Source: Linanthus parryae (taxonomy: Eukaryota > Streptophyta > Magnoliopsida > Ericales > Polemoniaceae). From it: DNA of 64,000 nucleotides. The position numbers and the translations under genes were made by a program. Every line of letters begins with the position of its first letter. Position 1 is the first letter of the stretch. The notes beneath the pieces are model-generated. The model was not told where the DNA came from and did not search any database. It saw only the letters and a list, made by a program, of their open reading frames with translations. Below, piece after piece: positions 21,691 to 33,454 of the stretch. The stretch is taken from assembly GCA_023055425.1 (NCBI GenBank), contig JALGPY010000002.1:137511927-137575926 (forward strand), in the 5' to 3' direction.

Positions 21691-22199
21691 CCAAAACCCA
21701 CTCCTAGAAAAACTAATTTCATCCATGAACCAAGAACCCAAAACCCACCCCACCAATTCAATTCAGATATGGGAGGACGGAGAGGGACATATAAGGGATG
21801 ACAAACATGAATACAACATATCACCACGGAGATACGAGAGAGAGAGAACAAGGGGTGCCATCGGGGGCTGCTACTGTTCGCGCCCTCGGGTCAGCGGCGA
21901 TGGTGGCCATCGACGTTGTTCCTGTTGCTCGGGTCTGTGTGTTTACCATTTTTGGAGAGGATGGCGGTGGCAATCCAAGTATGTGGCAAGGAGAAGACGA
22001 GGAGAGACACAAACACAGACAGAGAGAGAGGGACGAAATGGAATAACAGAATAAGATTTGGAGAGAGAGAGAGATTTCATGATGTTGCAACCGCATAAGA
22101 GGAGTGAGAGGAGGAGAGGGAGTTGAAATTTTAAGGATGGGGTTATCGTAATTAAACGACTCATATTATATTTTCAACGGCTCGGATTAAATTTGCAGG
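21691..22199. other. unassigned, purine-rich stretch
   Basis: GA-rich (AGAGAGAGAG runs at 21836-21848, 22019-22030 and 22060-22073). Several short overlapping frames on both strands show no recognisable domain. Because a CACTA end follows, this may be internal sequence of that transposon, possibly together with the copia fragment. I cannot confirm it. Confidence 0.3.
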
Positions 22200-22566
22200 A
22201 TTTCATATAGATAAGATTATATAGATTAGATTTCACATATACGACGGTTTTTAAAAGTCGCGGTATTAGTGAAGTTGCAAATACAAAGGTCTTAAGAAAC
22301 CGCGGTATTTGAACTCAAATATATGACGGTTCTTAACAAACCGCTACTTATATGTTTTTTAACAAGTTGCTACTCATCTGTTTGAAAAAATAGTTTTTTT
22401 AGAAACCGATATATTTTTATTTAAAAAAATAGTTGTTTTGTCCAAACAATTTTATTTTAAATTCAAAAATGACAATTTATGAAACTGCTATTTATTTTTC
22501 CAAAATACAGCTGTTTTGAAACAGTCGTTTATGAAACTGTCGCATTAGCCAATATTTATACTAGTG
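22200..22566. mobile_element. CACTA (En/Spm) transposon end
   Basis: Read on the minus strand from 22566 the end is CACTAGTATAAATATTGG followed by CTAATGCGAC, a typical CACTA terminus. Inward lie many short subterminal repeats of the GACGGTTTTTAA / AAACCGCGGTA type in both orientations (22225-22400). The opposite terminus was not found, so the element is truncated or split. Confidence 0.65.
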
Positions 22567-23296
22567 ACAATGGCATGAATCAAAGTATCCCAAGAAATTC
22601 ATCAATAAAGCATAAACCCTAGGTAGCGAAATCGGCTCCTAACAAAAAGTCTAGCTACTCGTCAAAAGTAATACGAGAATGCAAATAGAAGTTTGATTCA
22701 ATTCAACCTAGACTCTCTAAAAGAAAAGGGAGAGCCATCAAGTGAAATCAAACGTTGAGGATCATAATGATGGTGAAGTCGTCTTCCATTGTCTCTGGCA
22801 CAGACGAGAACTACGTGTTTGTGTCTTCAACCTTCCTCCAAGCTTTCTTCAAAAGCTCCAATGGTGTCTTAATCAGCCGCTTGTAGATTGTGCATTCCAG
22901 ACAGACAGATCATAGCCACGTGGAAGCCATCCAACACATCTGAATGTGCTCCATATACACCTAATCATTGCTCATACTTATCCACATGGGGGCTGCGAGA
23001 CAGGGCCACCCTCGCGTACTACCCGCACGGGAATTGTAGGGACTTAGTGGTTTGGATGCTAGAGTAAAGCCCGTTGCGCGCGAACGACAACCAAGCTCGC
23101 GCACGACCCTTGGTAACTGAACGAGAGATTTAATGACCATGTGTCCTATAAACCCATTCGATCTCATAACGGTCTCTGGCATATGCGGACGGGTGCGTAA
23201 CGTTCCCTATATATACGGTCTAAAGTGTCGTTACGAGGCTATCATTAAGCCACCATTAATGGGTGCATTAACCCCTCGCAACGGTCACTTCCCTAC
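22567..23296. other. unassigned; the right part is probably a Tat-type LTR
   Basis: 22567-22950 shows nothing recognisable. From about 22960 the sequence becomes GC-richer and runs without a break into a TATA-like box and gag, so it probably belongs to the LTR of the Tat-like element. The LTR start was not located. Confidence 0.35.
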
Positions 23297-23304
23297 TATA
23301 AATA
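23297..23304 (+). promoter_or_regulatory. possible TATA box of a Tat-like LTR
   Basis: TATAAATA lies some tens of bases upstream of a pyrimidine-rich stretch and the gag frame. Position and context only. Confidence 0.35.
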
Positions 23305-23348
23305 TGATCGTTAGCCCTCCATTGAAATCTTCTTGATTCTAAGCTCTC

Positions 23349-24679
23349 TTGCCGTCATTAAGTTGTCTCTCTCTCAAACAACTACCACTGCTTACTGTCT
23401 CCCTACTCACACCTCCATCTCTCTGTGTTCTTGCTTTTATCTCCTACTTGAGGTGTACACTTGGATCTCTCGTAATGATTTCCTTTGTACACATTTTGGT
23501 GAACCTGCGTGAAACCTCAACCTTCAAAGCCTCAATCAACCAAAGCAGCCATGTCTCTGAAGCCAATCTTCGTGATGGTGATCAGTCTCCCCTAGGTGAA
23601 GAAATTCAGAGGGAGGAGACCCACAACACTAGCACCAACACCTTGACAACCACTAGGAGAAATCCCTCTTTGGAGATGTTGCAGGCCACAATCCAAAGCA
23701 AAGCCAAAGCTATGCAGGCTTTGTCTACCCAGATTGCCCAGATCATGACGATCCTGGGAGGGCTTGCTCAGAACGTCGCTCAGGGGACCTTAGTCCCACA
23801 ACTTGCGGCCCAGTTGCCTCCACCCGGGGTAACTGAAACCTCTATGGTACACACATTTGCCCCACCTAGTTCACAGCCTTCTCTTCCCAATGGTCATGTG
23901 CCCCAGCCACCAAGGCTTCCATCAGATTCATCCCTCGAGTCCGGCCAACAGCCAGAACGCACATCTCCCGGGAATATGTATCTATACCCCGTGCTTCTGT
24001 CATACGCAATTGGGGTTCAAGCCAGTTACATGCCGCCACCTCCGTATGACCCAGCTATGCCTTACATTCAGGGCCTTGCTGCAACACCATCATCAACCCT
24101 AGGGGGAAGCGCGCCAGCAAATATGTCATCCTTGGAACAGCGTTTGGACAACTTTTTGACGAATCAGTGCTTCGCGGACAATATCATCCCCAAGGTCGAT
24201 AGTGCTCCACCAATTCCCAAAGAGATTTACCTGATGACTAACCCTGCTGGGTACAAGGCACCAAAATGGGATAAGTTCGACGAGGTCAGTGGAAATGTGC
24301 ACAAGCATATCATGCGCTTTATTGATCTGATGGGCCCACACGGAGCTGATCCGCGCTTGTTGATGCGCGAGTTCCCCAAATCATTGGGGACAGTTGCATA
24401 CAAGTGAAGGACCCTCGAGGCTGGTTCTGTTAAGACATGGGAAGATATAGTGAAGAATTTCTACACCAAATTCTTCCAAGTCGATGAGAAAGTCACCACC
24501 ATCCATCTCTCTCGCATGCACCAGAAGGACGATGAAGAGGGAGTAGCCTTCATCAAGAAGTTCATGACCATGTCGTTGGAGTGTGTGGATGAAGTAACTA
24601 AGAGTCTCCTTGTGGAGATCTGTCTCTAGGGGATTCGCGATGAATATAAAGGTATGTTGATCAACCTCAATATGCCTAC
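23349..24679 (+). pseudogene. Tat-like gypsy gag, left part
   Basis: The open frame (first codon TTG; no clear ATG start) reaches the gag domain: APKWDKFDEVSGNVHKHIMRFIDLMGP, then LLMREFPKSLGTVAYK, and after a stop KTWEDIVKNFYTKFFQVDEKVTTIHLSRM. This pattern is typical of Tat/Ogre-type gag. The upstream part is Gln/Pro-rich. Lesions: TGA at 24405-24407, where relatives have Trp, and TAG at 24627-24629. The frame is cut at 24679 by Copia-A and resumes in phase at 33105. Confidence 0.85.
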
Positions 24680-26042
24680 TGTAGGGTTTTGATTCATGGA
24701 TCGCGCAAACGGAAGCATAATCAAACAAATAACCATGCAAAACCCTCCAAGGATCACAAGTCTAGATGCATAACGATAGTAAAGGTAAGAAATAGTGTCA
24801 CGTTCTCTATAGTTGATCCACGCCTAGAGTTGCTCCTAGATCTCCCAAACTCCTTGGTGCTAGCCCGGAATAAGAGGAGGGTGAAGGAATCACGCAAAAC
24901 GAGACAAAAAGAGGGGCTCGGCCCTCTTTTGGCCGACGGGGTGAGGGGGCGGCGGCAAGGGACGGGTTCGGCCCTTGTTGCTTGCTCTCTCTCTCCTTTG
25001 TTCTCTCCCACTCTTGTTATGATCACTAATGAGCATAAGTTATGAGGAAGGAAGGAAGGAGGGTCCTTTATATAGTCCAACAACTCCTTGTTAACTACCT
25101 AAATGACTTATTCTAGTCCTACTAGAATTCAATTTAGTCCCTTCCTTGCAAATTAGTCCCTACTAAGTTTGCAAGGGTTTGCAAAGTGATCCTTCTAATT
25201 AATTAATCCAATTAATTAATTCCCAAATCTAGTACAACTCTATATAGCGTGTGACCCCATAGGTTCTATCTAGTTGGTAGCAACTATTTGCTAATATGGA
25301 GCGGTTTCTAGCAAAACATCCATTCTAGCCAACTAATAGAATAGTCATCTAGACAACCTTGTATTGCCTCCATATCCGGATTGGACACGAGACATACAAG
25401 TCACACTCGTATATCCAATCCATAGTTTCTCGATCTATGGGATAGCCTTATTCGTGCAAATAACATCAATATCCCATATTGATTTATTTGAGTCTGGCCA
25501 GACATTCTATAAGCACTATCCTTCGAGTGGCCTAGGATACTTGCTCCCGTTATGTGGGAGGGGAAAATCCTCTCTACGTCCACTACGATCTCTAAGCTTG
25601 CTTCTCATTGTATCCAGTACACGCCTTTATAAATACCCAGTTACGGTGTAGCGTTTAACGCTACCAATATCACAATGATCCACAACTAGAATATCTAGTG
25701 ACTTCAAGTCTAAGGATGAAAATACCATTGCACCCGAGAAGCACTTGTGACTCAACATAACATGTATGTAGCCTTCTTGGTGATGGGTCAATCCAGTGCA
25801 ACATTCCGTATGCACACCTATGTGTTGGATCGTGATATCTCCATATCAATCCAACCCCATACTAGTCTATAGATTATTGTCCCATTAATCATTATACTTG
25901 ACTAGGAATATTTAAGATAAACAACACGATTGTAAATCTAAGGACTTCATTATATTAAATATCCAATAAATAATAAATGAATTTTCTAGCCATATACAAA
26001 TTCATACTAAACTAGATTGCCTCTAGGGCATCTATTCCAACA
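24680..26042 (-). repeat. Copia-A 3' LTR
   Basis: 1,363 bp. It lacks about 46 bp (after 24790) and 20 bp (near 25366) present in the other LTR. A TATA-like CTATATAAAGG lies at 25065-25075 on the minus strand. Confidence 0.93.
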
Positions 26043-26054
26043 GTCTCCCACTTG
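26043..26054 (-). other. Copia-A polypurine tract
   Basis: The minus strand reads CAAGTGGGAGAC directly before the LTR TGTTGG. The identical tract is in Copia-C at 55665-55676. Confidence 0.85.
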
Positions 26055-26056
26055 CA

Positions 26057-26681
26057 CTAGAGCCAATCTGGCGCATCTCGTATGCCCATACTCCTAGTGT
26101 GCCCTTCATGCTTCCACTGCGTGAGAGGCTTCGTAAGCGGGTCTGACAGATTATCATCTGTAGGAATCTGGCATATTCGAACGTCTCCTCTATCGATAAT
26201 ATCTCGTATCAGATGAAACTTCCTGAGCACGTGCATGGACTTCTGGTGCGATCTGGGTTCCTTTGATTGCGCGATCGCCCCAGTGTTGTCACAGAACAAC
26301 TCCACTGGATCCGCAATGCTAGGGACCACACCAAGTTCAGAAACAAACTTTCTGATCCAAACAGCCTCCTTTGTTGTACTCAGCCTCTGTTGTAGAATCA
26401 GCTACCGTCTCTTGCTTGGAACTCTTCCAGCTCACCGCTGCTCCATTCAGGCAAAACACATATCCCGACTGTGACCTAAAGTCATCTATGTCAGTTTGGA
26501 AGCTTGCATCAGTGTAACCCCTTACACGCAACTCTTCCTGACCGCCAAACATCAAGAAAGCATCCTTAGTTCTTCTCAAGTACTTTAGGATGTTCTTGAC
26601 AGCAATCCAGTGACTCTCACCCGGATTGGATTGGTATCTGCTTGTCATACTCAAGGCATATGACACATCTTGTCTAGTACA
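26057..26681 (-). pseudogene. Copia-A RNase H
   Basis: Contains YALSMTSRYQSNPGESHW, YTDASFQTD, SGYVFCLNGAAVSWKSSKQETVADSTTEAEY and LFCDNTGAIAQSK, all copia RNase H hallmarks. It ends DAPDWL just upstream of the purine tract. Lesions: the TAA just upstream (26682) cuts it off from RT, and a short deletion near 26370 removes the segment after EAEY and shifts the frame. Confidence 0.88.
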
Positions 26682-28450
26682 TTACATGGCGTACATGATA
26701 GATCCTATGGCCGAGGCATAGGGAATCCTACTCATGCATTCCTTCTCAATCTCATTGGAAGGACAACCACTCTTCGAAAGAGTGATTCCATGTGACATGG
26801 GCAAGAATCCCTTCTTGGAATCTTGCATGTTGAACCGCTTCAACACCTTGTCAATATATGTACCTTGACTTAGGCCTAGCAACCTTTTAGATCTATCTCT
26901 ATAGATCTTTATACCGAGTATATAGGCTGCTTCCCCTAAGTCCTTCATTGAGAAACACTTTCCTAGCCAATCTTTCACAGATTGCAGCATGGGAATGTCG
27001 TTTCCAATGAGTAGTATGTCATCCACATACAAGACCAGAAAAGCTACAGAGCTCCCACTAACCTTCTTGTAGACACAAGACTCATCTTCGTTTCTGATGA
27101 ACCCAAACTCTTTGACCACTTCATCAAAACGTCGATTCCAACTCCTACAAGCTTGCTTCAATCCATAAATGGATCGTTGCAGCTTACAGACTTTGTTGGC
27201 TTGCTTTGGATCCTCAAAACCCTCCGGCTGTATCATATACACGTCCTCGAGGAGATTCCCATAAAGGAATGCTGTTTTGACATCCATCTGCCAAATCTCA
27301 TAGTCGTAGTATGCTGCAATTGCAAGTAGGATTCGGATGGATTTGGTCATAGCGACTGGTGAAAAGGTTTCATCATAGTCAATACCATGAATCTGTCTGA
27401 ATCCTTTAGCCACCAATCGGCCCTTATAGGTAATCACATTACCATCCATGTCGATCTTCTTCTTGAAGACCCACTTGCACCCTATGGGCCGCGCCCCATC
27501 GGGTGGTTCCACCAAAGTCCATACTTTGTTGGTATACATGGATTCCATCTCGGATCTCATGGCTTCAAGCCACTTCTGCGAGTATGGGCCACTCATGGCC
27601 TCCTCATAGGTAGTAGGCTCATCATCTATGAGCATCGTGTCACCGGAATCAGTTACGAGAAGTCCGTACCTCTCGGGTTCCTGGCGCACTCTACTAGATC
27701 TACGAAGCTCTTGTGTTACCTGAACAGGTGGCTCCACAACTGCTTGTGAATCATGTTCATGTTCCATAATCGGTTCAGTGATTTGTGGTTCTTGAACCTC
27801 TTCAAGTTCTACATTCCTCCCACTTGCTTCTTTAGAGACAAACTCTCTTTCTAGAAACACGCCGGTCCGAGCAACAAACACTTTGTTCTCGGTTGGATTG
27901 TAGAAGTAGTATCCCTTAGTTTCCTTAGGGTACCCCACAAATTTACACTTATCCGATTTAGGCCCTAGCTTGTCTGATTGTAAACGTTTTACATAGACAT
28001 CGCAGCCCCAAATCCTCATGAACGACAGTGTGGGACGCCTCCCACTCCACATCTCATATGGTGTCTTCATGACTGATTTAGATGGAACACGGTTAATGGT
28101 GAAAGCTGCACTTAATAGAGCGTAGCCCCAAAATGATAATGGAAGATCGGTTTGACACATCATAGACCGAACCATATCCAATAGGGTTCGATTCCTCCTC
28201 TCGGACACGCCATTCCATTGTGGCGTTCCGGGTGGGGTGAGTTGGGACACGATCCCACACTCTCTAAGATTGTCGTCAAACTCTTGGCTCAAGTATTCTC
28301 CTCCACGATCCGATCGTAGAGCCTTGATACTTTTGCCAATTTGCTTCTCTACTTCATTCTTGAATTCTTTGAACACTTCAAAGGATTCGGATTTTGCCCT
28401 CATAAGGTACACAAATCCATATCTACTGTAATCATCAGTAAATGTAATGA
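26682..28450 (-). pseudogene. Copia-A integrase core and reverse transcriptase
   Basis: Integrase catalytic residues occur in LRSDRGGEYLS (second D) and VSERRNRTLLDM (E); the first D is in the preceding piece. The C-terminal GKGYY-like part reads YPKETKGYYFYNP. RT shows the Pro/Glu-rich linker, EAMRSEMESM, WVFKKKIDMDGN, QMDVKTAFLYGNL, SIYGLKQA and the catalytic YVDD box (VLYVDDILLIGND). About 590 codons are open here, bounded by a frameshift near 28450 and a TAA at 26682 (Leu TTA in Copia-C). Confidence 0.92.
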
Positions 28451-29443
28451 GTAGACATAACCACCCCTGGCAGGCGTGCCAAATGGCCCACACACATCGG
28501 TATGTATGAGTGCCAATTGCTCACTAGTCCTCTCACCTTTCTTATTGAAAGGGGACTTTGTCATTTTTCCCAATAAACAAGCCTCACATGTCTCATATGA
28601 TTCAAAATCAAATGAGTCTAGTAATCCATCCTTATGGAGTCTAGATACACGTTTCTCATTTATGTGGCCTAAAAGACAATGCCATAAATAAGCAGGATTT
28701 AAATCATTTATTTTAATCCGCTTGGTATTAATGTTGTAGACAGGATTGCTTAGATCAAGGACATAAAGTCCATTAAATAATTGCGCACTAAAATAGTGAA
28801 TATTATTCAAATAAAAGGAACAACAATTGTTCTTTATTGAAATAATAAAACCTTCCTTGTCCAAACAAGAAATAGAAATAATGTTTCTGCTCATAGCAGG
28901 CACAAAATAGCAATTATTTAATTCTAAAACTAATCCTGAAGGCAGAGATAGCTCGCACACGCCTATGGCCAACGCAGCAACCTTTACTCCATTCCCAATG
29001 CGCAGATCTACCTCCCCTTTAGCCAATCTTTTACTTCTCTTTAGATCCTGCATATTTCGACAAATATGAGATCCACATCCAGTATCTAATACCCATGATG
29101 TAGAGACAGTTAAATTGACATCTACAACAAAAATACCTGGTGGTGGTGGAATCACTATTCCAAGCCTCTTGTCCTCCAGATATTTTGGGCAGTTCCTCCT
29201 CCAGTGTCCAGGTTGACTGCAGTAGTGACACTCACCCTTAGTCACGACCTTGGCAATGCCACCAACAGGCTTAAGGGCTTGTTCCTTGGACTTGGCAACT
29301 GACTTGCTTTTGCCCTTGGAGGAAGAGGCAAACCTTTTGCCCTTTCCTTTATGCACCATCATAATGGCCTTGCCCTTACCCTTGTTGATGCTCTGTTCAG
29401 CCTTCCTCAACATGTTGAGCAAATCTGGCAGTGGTTTAACGAT
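28451..29443 (-). pseudogene. Copia-A gag C-terminus, protease and integrase N-terminus
   Basis: The basic gag tail (KGKGKRFASSSKGKSKS) leads to a CCHC knuckle (CHYCSQPGHWRRNC), then protease with the active site VLDTGCGSHIC. The GAG-pre-integrase part (AYLWHCLLGHINEKR) carries the HHCC zinc site with CEACLLGK, followed by the first catalytic D in IHTDVCGPF. The frame breaks near 28450, within the sequence that should read into the integrase core, by a small deletion relative to Copia-C. Confidence 0.92.
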
Positions 29444-29989
29444 CTAGTTCATGTTATAGTTCATAATGAACTGTCCATAACTCTCGGGCAACGATTGCAA
29501 CACGAGATCGGTTGCCAACTCTTGGCCGACCGGGAACCCAAGCCGGGCGAGATTCTCCAAGTACCCGATCATTCGGAGTACATGGGGTCCCACCGGATTC
29601 CCTTCTGCCAAATGACATTTGAACAGTGCCTTTGAGACCTCATACCTCTCTACCCTCGCCTGCTCCTCGAAGAGCTGCTTTAGATGTTCGATCATATCGA
29701 CAGCATTCATGTTCTCGTGTTGCTTCTGAAGCTCAGAGGTCATGGTGCAAAGCATTAGGCAGGCCGCATCATTAGCGTCATCAACACGCTTTTGATACGC
29801 CTTTAAGGCAGCAGGTGTCTGATTCTCTGGACCTTCTGGAACATGCTCCTCTATTGCGTACAGTTTCTTCTCTTGCTTGAGAACAATTCTCAAGTTTCTG
29901 TACCAATCAAGAAAGTTGGTTCCAGAGAGCTTGTCCTTCTCAAGGACAGATCGTAGGGAATGTTGTGAACTCGATGAGTTGTTTGCCAT
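29444..29989 (-). pseudogene. Copia-A gag N-terminal part
   Basis: ATG at 29989 (MANNSSSSQHSLRSVL); an upstream in-frame extension to 30019 lacks support. Contains NFLDWYRNLRIVLKQEKKLYA, typical of copia gag, and ends in a TAG where Copia-B and Copia-C have Glu (MNEI). That single G-to-T change would stop Gag before its knuckle. Confidence 0.92.
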
Positions 29990-31662
29990 TTGGAATTCTA
30001 CAAAAAGGAAAATACGCAAGTTTTAGTATTTGTGAATTTTTGACTATATTTAATAATGGCTAGTTTATTAAATATAGCTCCCACTATTTTTCTACGGATT
30101 AATAACCCTCAAGATATTAATGCGGAAAATATCCTTATATTTTCTAGTGGGCCAAGATCTATCTTTTCATCTCCTTATGAGCTTGCTTTGGCAAGTCACC
30201 CATAATTCGACTACTTTTAGGTAGGAACAATTCCAATTGCATCCCATATGCAACTCTTGGTTCAACCGGGAAAATAACTCCTTATTTATCCATCCATATG
30301 TATAATCCCAATTGATTGCCTCTAGGTTTCTTAATCAAATTAATAGCCTAGTTGTGTTCAACCTCTTATCTAAACAATTGCACATTGTTACGTGCCATCG
30401 CATTCCATCATTATGAACCAAGTCGCCATGCTTTGGCACGCACGAACTTGATAAATAATGATGATAATGAGTGTTTAAATAACGAGAAGGCAAGAACACT
30501 AAATTTTTAAAATTGGAGGGATTTTCAATTCAATTTTAATTGTTTTGTTGATCAATATCAACTAATCTATCTATTTGAGTTTGGGCACAACTCCAAATAA
30601 TAGATCCGGGTTGTCTAATTATCTTATTATCCTAATTGCATGCATCATCCATACACCAACCACACAAATAATAAGACAATAAATAAACAACCACAAAACA
30701 GAAATTAAACGTGATGTGGATATGGCCTTTTCTAGACTAAGATAATTCCAAGCCAATGGAATTATCTATGAACCCTAAGCAAACACATCTCCATGCGTCT
30801 TGATCCTTTTGGTCCATCCTTCATAGTCATGTGGTATGCTCCATGCTCCATGCTCCATCTTTTGTGGCTCCTTTGGCTTTGGGCTTCTTTTTCTCCAATC
30901 TTGGCTAACAATCTACTTTATCTAGCACTAACTAATATCTATACTAAATAAAATAAATCTCACAAGTTGAGAGAAAAAAATGGCACGCAGGCCATAAAAC
31001 CCTAATTAATTATTACAATTAATTGATCAGCTCGCAGGCCGTAAAACCAAACCACAAAATTAAACATCCACATCAAACCACATCCTAAGGCCATATCCAA
31101 TCACCATGCGATTTGCACATAAACAGTTAAAATCCAATTTTAACGCGCTTGGTCAATTTTAATTGATTTTAGGATTTCTAGGGTTAAAACGGTCCATGGG
31201 CCCAACAATCCAATTGCCCGGGCTCAATAAAGTGAACCACAAGGCCCTAGGGCCGGCCCGGCCCAAAACCCGCAAGCTAGGCCCGCGGGTTAGGGCCGCC
31301 CGGCCCCTTAGGGCGGCCAAGCTTGGGCGGCAAGCAAGGGGGCGGTCCCCTAGGGGGCCGAACCTCCTCTTGGGAGTTGTTTCCAAAACAACTCCCTTGA
31401 TTGGAGCCCAAGTTTGGTTGTTTCCTTGTTTTGGGAGAACTCCTTCTTCCCAAAGGATGCCCAAACCCTAGATCTATGATCCTAAAATTTCTCAAACTCA
31501 CCAATTCATGCATCCAATGCAAAATTGGGTCTTGTTATGATCTAATCATTGACAAATTGCATCCCATGCTTGATTTGTCTTGTTTTACGCGATAAACAAC
31601 AAATTAAGGTGTAAAACAACAAGAATGTAACACATAAACTACGTTTATGCTCTATGACATGT
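29990..31662 (-). other. Copia-A untranslated leader
   Basis: 1.67 kb between PBS and gag ATG with no convincing ORF; frames at 31159-31522 are GC-rich chance openings in CGGCC-type sequence. The same leader occurs at 41388-43020 and 50159-51769. Long leaders are usual in Angela/BARE elements, where they hold packaging and dimerisation signals. Confidence 0.75.
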
Positions 31663-31675
31663 GGCTCTGATACCA
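31663..31675 (-). other. Copia-A PBS for tRNA-iMet
   Basis: The minus strand reads TGGTATCAGAGCC, one base from the LTR end, complementary to the 3' end of initiator tRNA-Met. Confidence 0.92.
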
Positions 31676-31676
31676 C

Positions 31677-33104
31677 TGTAGGGTTTTGATTCATGGATCG
31701 CGCAAACGGAAGCATAATCAAACAAATAACCATGCAAAACCCTCCAAGGATCACAAGTCTAGATGTATAACGATAGTAAAGGTAAGAAATCATAAACACA
31801 CCTTTGGGTTCTCCTTGATGACTTCAAACGCGAATAGTGTCACGTTCTCTATAGTTGATCCACGCCTAGAGTTGCTCCTAGATCTCCCAAACTCCTTGGT
31901 GCTAGCCCGGAATAAGAGGAGGGTGAAGGAATCACGCAAAACGAGACAAAAAGAGGGGCTCGGCCCTCTTTTGGCCGACGGAGTGAGGGGGCGGCGGCAA
32001 GGGACGGGTTCGGCCCTTGTTGCTTGCTCTCTCTCTCCTTTGTTCTCTCCCACTCTTGTTATGATCACTAATGAGCATAAGTTATGAGGAAGGAAGGAAG
32101 GAGGGTCCTTTATATAGTCCAACAACTCCTTGTTAACTACCTAAAGGACTTATTCTAGTCCTACTAGAATTCAATTTAGTCCCTTCCTTGCAAATTAGTC
32201 CCTACTAAGTTTGCAAGGGTTTGCAAAGTGATCCTTCTAATTAATTAATCCAATTAATTAATTCCCAAATCTAGTACAACTCTATATAGCGTGTGACCCC
32301 ATAGGTTCTATCTAGTTGGTAGCAACTATTTGCTAATATGGAGCGGTTTCTAGCAAAACATCCATTCTAGCCAACTAATAGAATAGTCATCTAGACAACC
32401 TTGTACAAGTAATTGTCTCATCCCTTTGCCTCCATATCCGGATTGGACACGAGACATACAAGTCACACTCGTATATCCAATCCATAGCTTCTCGATCTAT
32501 GGGATAGCCTTATTCGTGCAAATAACATCAATATCCCATATTGATTTATTTGAGTCTGGCCAGACATTCTATAAGCACTATCCTTCGAGTGGCCTAGGAT
32601 ACTTGCTCCCGTTATGTGGGAGGGGAAATCCTCTCTACGTCCACTACGATCTCTAAGCTTGCTTCTCATTGTATCCAGTACACGCCTTTATAACTACCCA
32701 GTTACGGTGTAGCGTTTAACGCTACCAAGATCACAATGATCCACAACTAGAATATCTAGTGACTTCAAGTCTAAGGATGACAATACCATTGCACCCGAGA
32801 AGCACTTGTGACTCAACATAACATGTATGTAGCCTTCTCGGTGATGGGTCAATCCAGTGCAACATTCCGTAATGCACACCTATGTGTTGGATCGTGATAT
32901 CTCCATATCAATCCAACCCCATACTAGTCTATAGATGATTTTCCCATTAATCATTATACTTGACTAGGGATATTTAAGATAAACAACACGATTGTAAATC
33001 TAAGGACTTCATTATATTAAATATCCAATAAATAATAAATGAATTTTCTAGCCATATACAAATTCATACTAAACTAGATTGCCTCTAGGGCATCTATTCC
33101 AACA
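31677..33104 (-). repeat. Copia-A 5' LTR
   Basis: 1,428 bp, TG...CA, and would drive transcription to the left. Confidence 0.93.
32107..32117 (-). promoter_or_regulatory. Copia-A TATA box
   Basis: CTATATAAAGG on the minus strand in the 5' LTR; the same box is at 43449-43459 in Copia-B and 49723-49733 in Copia-C. Confidence 0.7.
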
Positions 33105-33454
33105 CCTACCTTTTCAAAATTGATTGATTACACCAGGAACATTGAGCCACTGGTGGAGAAGCAGAAGAAGAGATACGCGAATGATCGCGCACAAACAAGC
33201 CCCAATTACAGGATTGGGAGGTTTAGCTACAAGCCGGACAAAAATTGGACGTAAAAACGGTCTCGCCTTAGAAGCAGCAGCGGTCCACACCAAGGGAGGC
33301 ACCCCTATTGCCGTGTTCGATCGCGGATGTAACGACTTTGTGAAAACGATGGCGGAAGGACGGGATCTTGCCTCCAATAATGCACAAACCAACTGGCGAA
33401 CAACTGCGGGATCCTAAGTGGTGTGAATGCCACGACAAAGTCATACATCCCACC
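33105..33454 (+). pseudogene. Tat-like gypsy gag, right part
   Basis: The frame cut at 24679 resumes in phase after the CCTAC duplication (PTFSKLIDYTRNIEPLVEKQ, then RIGRFSYKPDKNW). It meets a TAA at 33252-33254 and shifts frame. Later, another frame shows PPIMHKPTGEQLRDPKWCECH, a Tat-type gag C-terminal Cys/His region. It is cut at 33454 by the truncated LTR that follows. Confidence 0.8.

Larger units (their letters stand above)
24680..33104 (-). mobile_element. Angela/BARE-type copia retrotransposon (Copia-A)
   Basis: Structurally complete, 8,425 bp, with the TSD CCTAC (24675-24679 and 33105-33109). In coding orientation the LTR begins TGTTGGAATAGATGCCC, close to the known Angela/BARE LTR start, and ends CCCTACA. 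Order: LTR, PBS for tRNA-iMet, 1.6-kb leader, gag, protease, integrase, RT, RNase H, purine tract, LTR. LTRs differ by roughly a dozen substitutions plus two short indels by eye, so insertion is fairly recent, yet gag-pol has at least four disabling changes. Confidence 0.93.

Noticed and set aside
21821..22164. Several 70-124-codon frames on both strands
   Set aside because: Purine-rich sequence with no domain or coding signal; possibly transposon interior.
31159..31522. Overlapping frames about 100 codons long on both strands
   Set aside because: GC-rich part of the Angela leader; the same region in the other two copies has no conserved frame.
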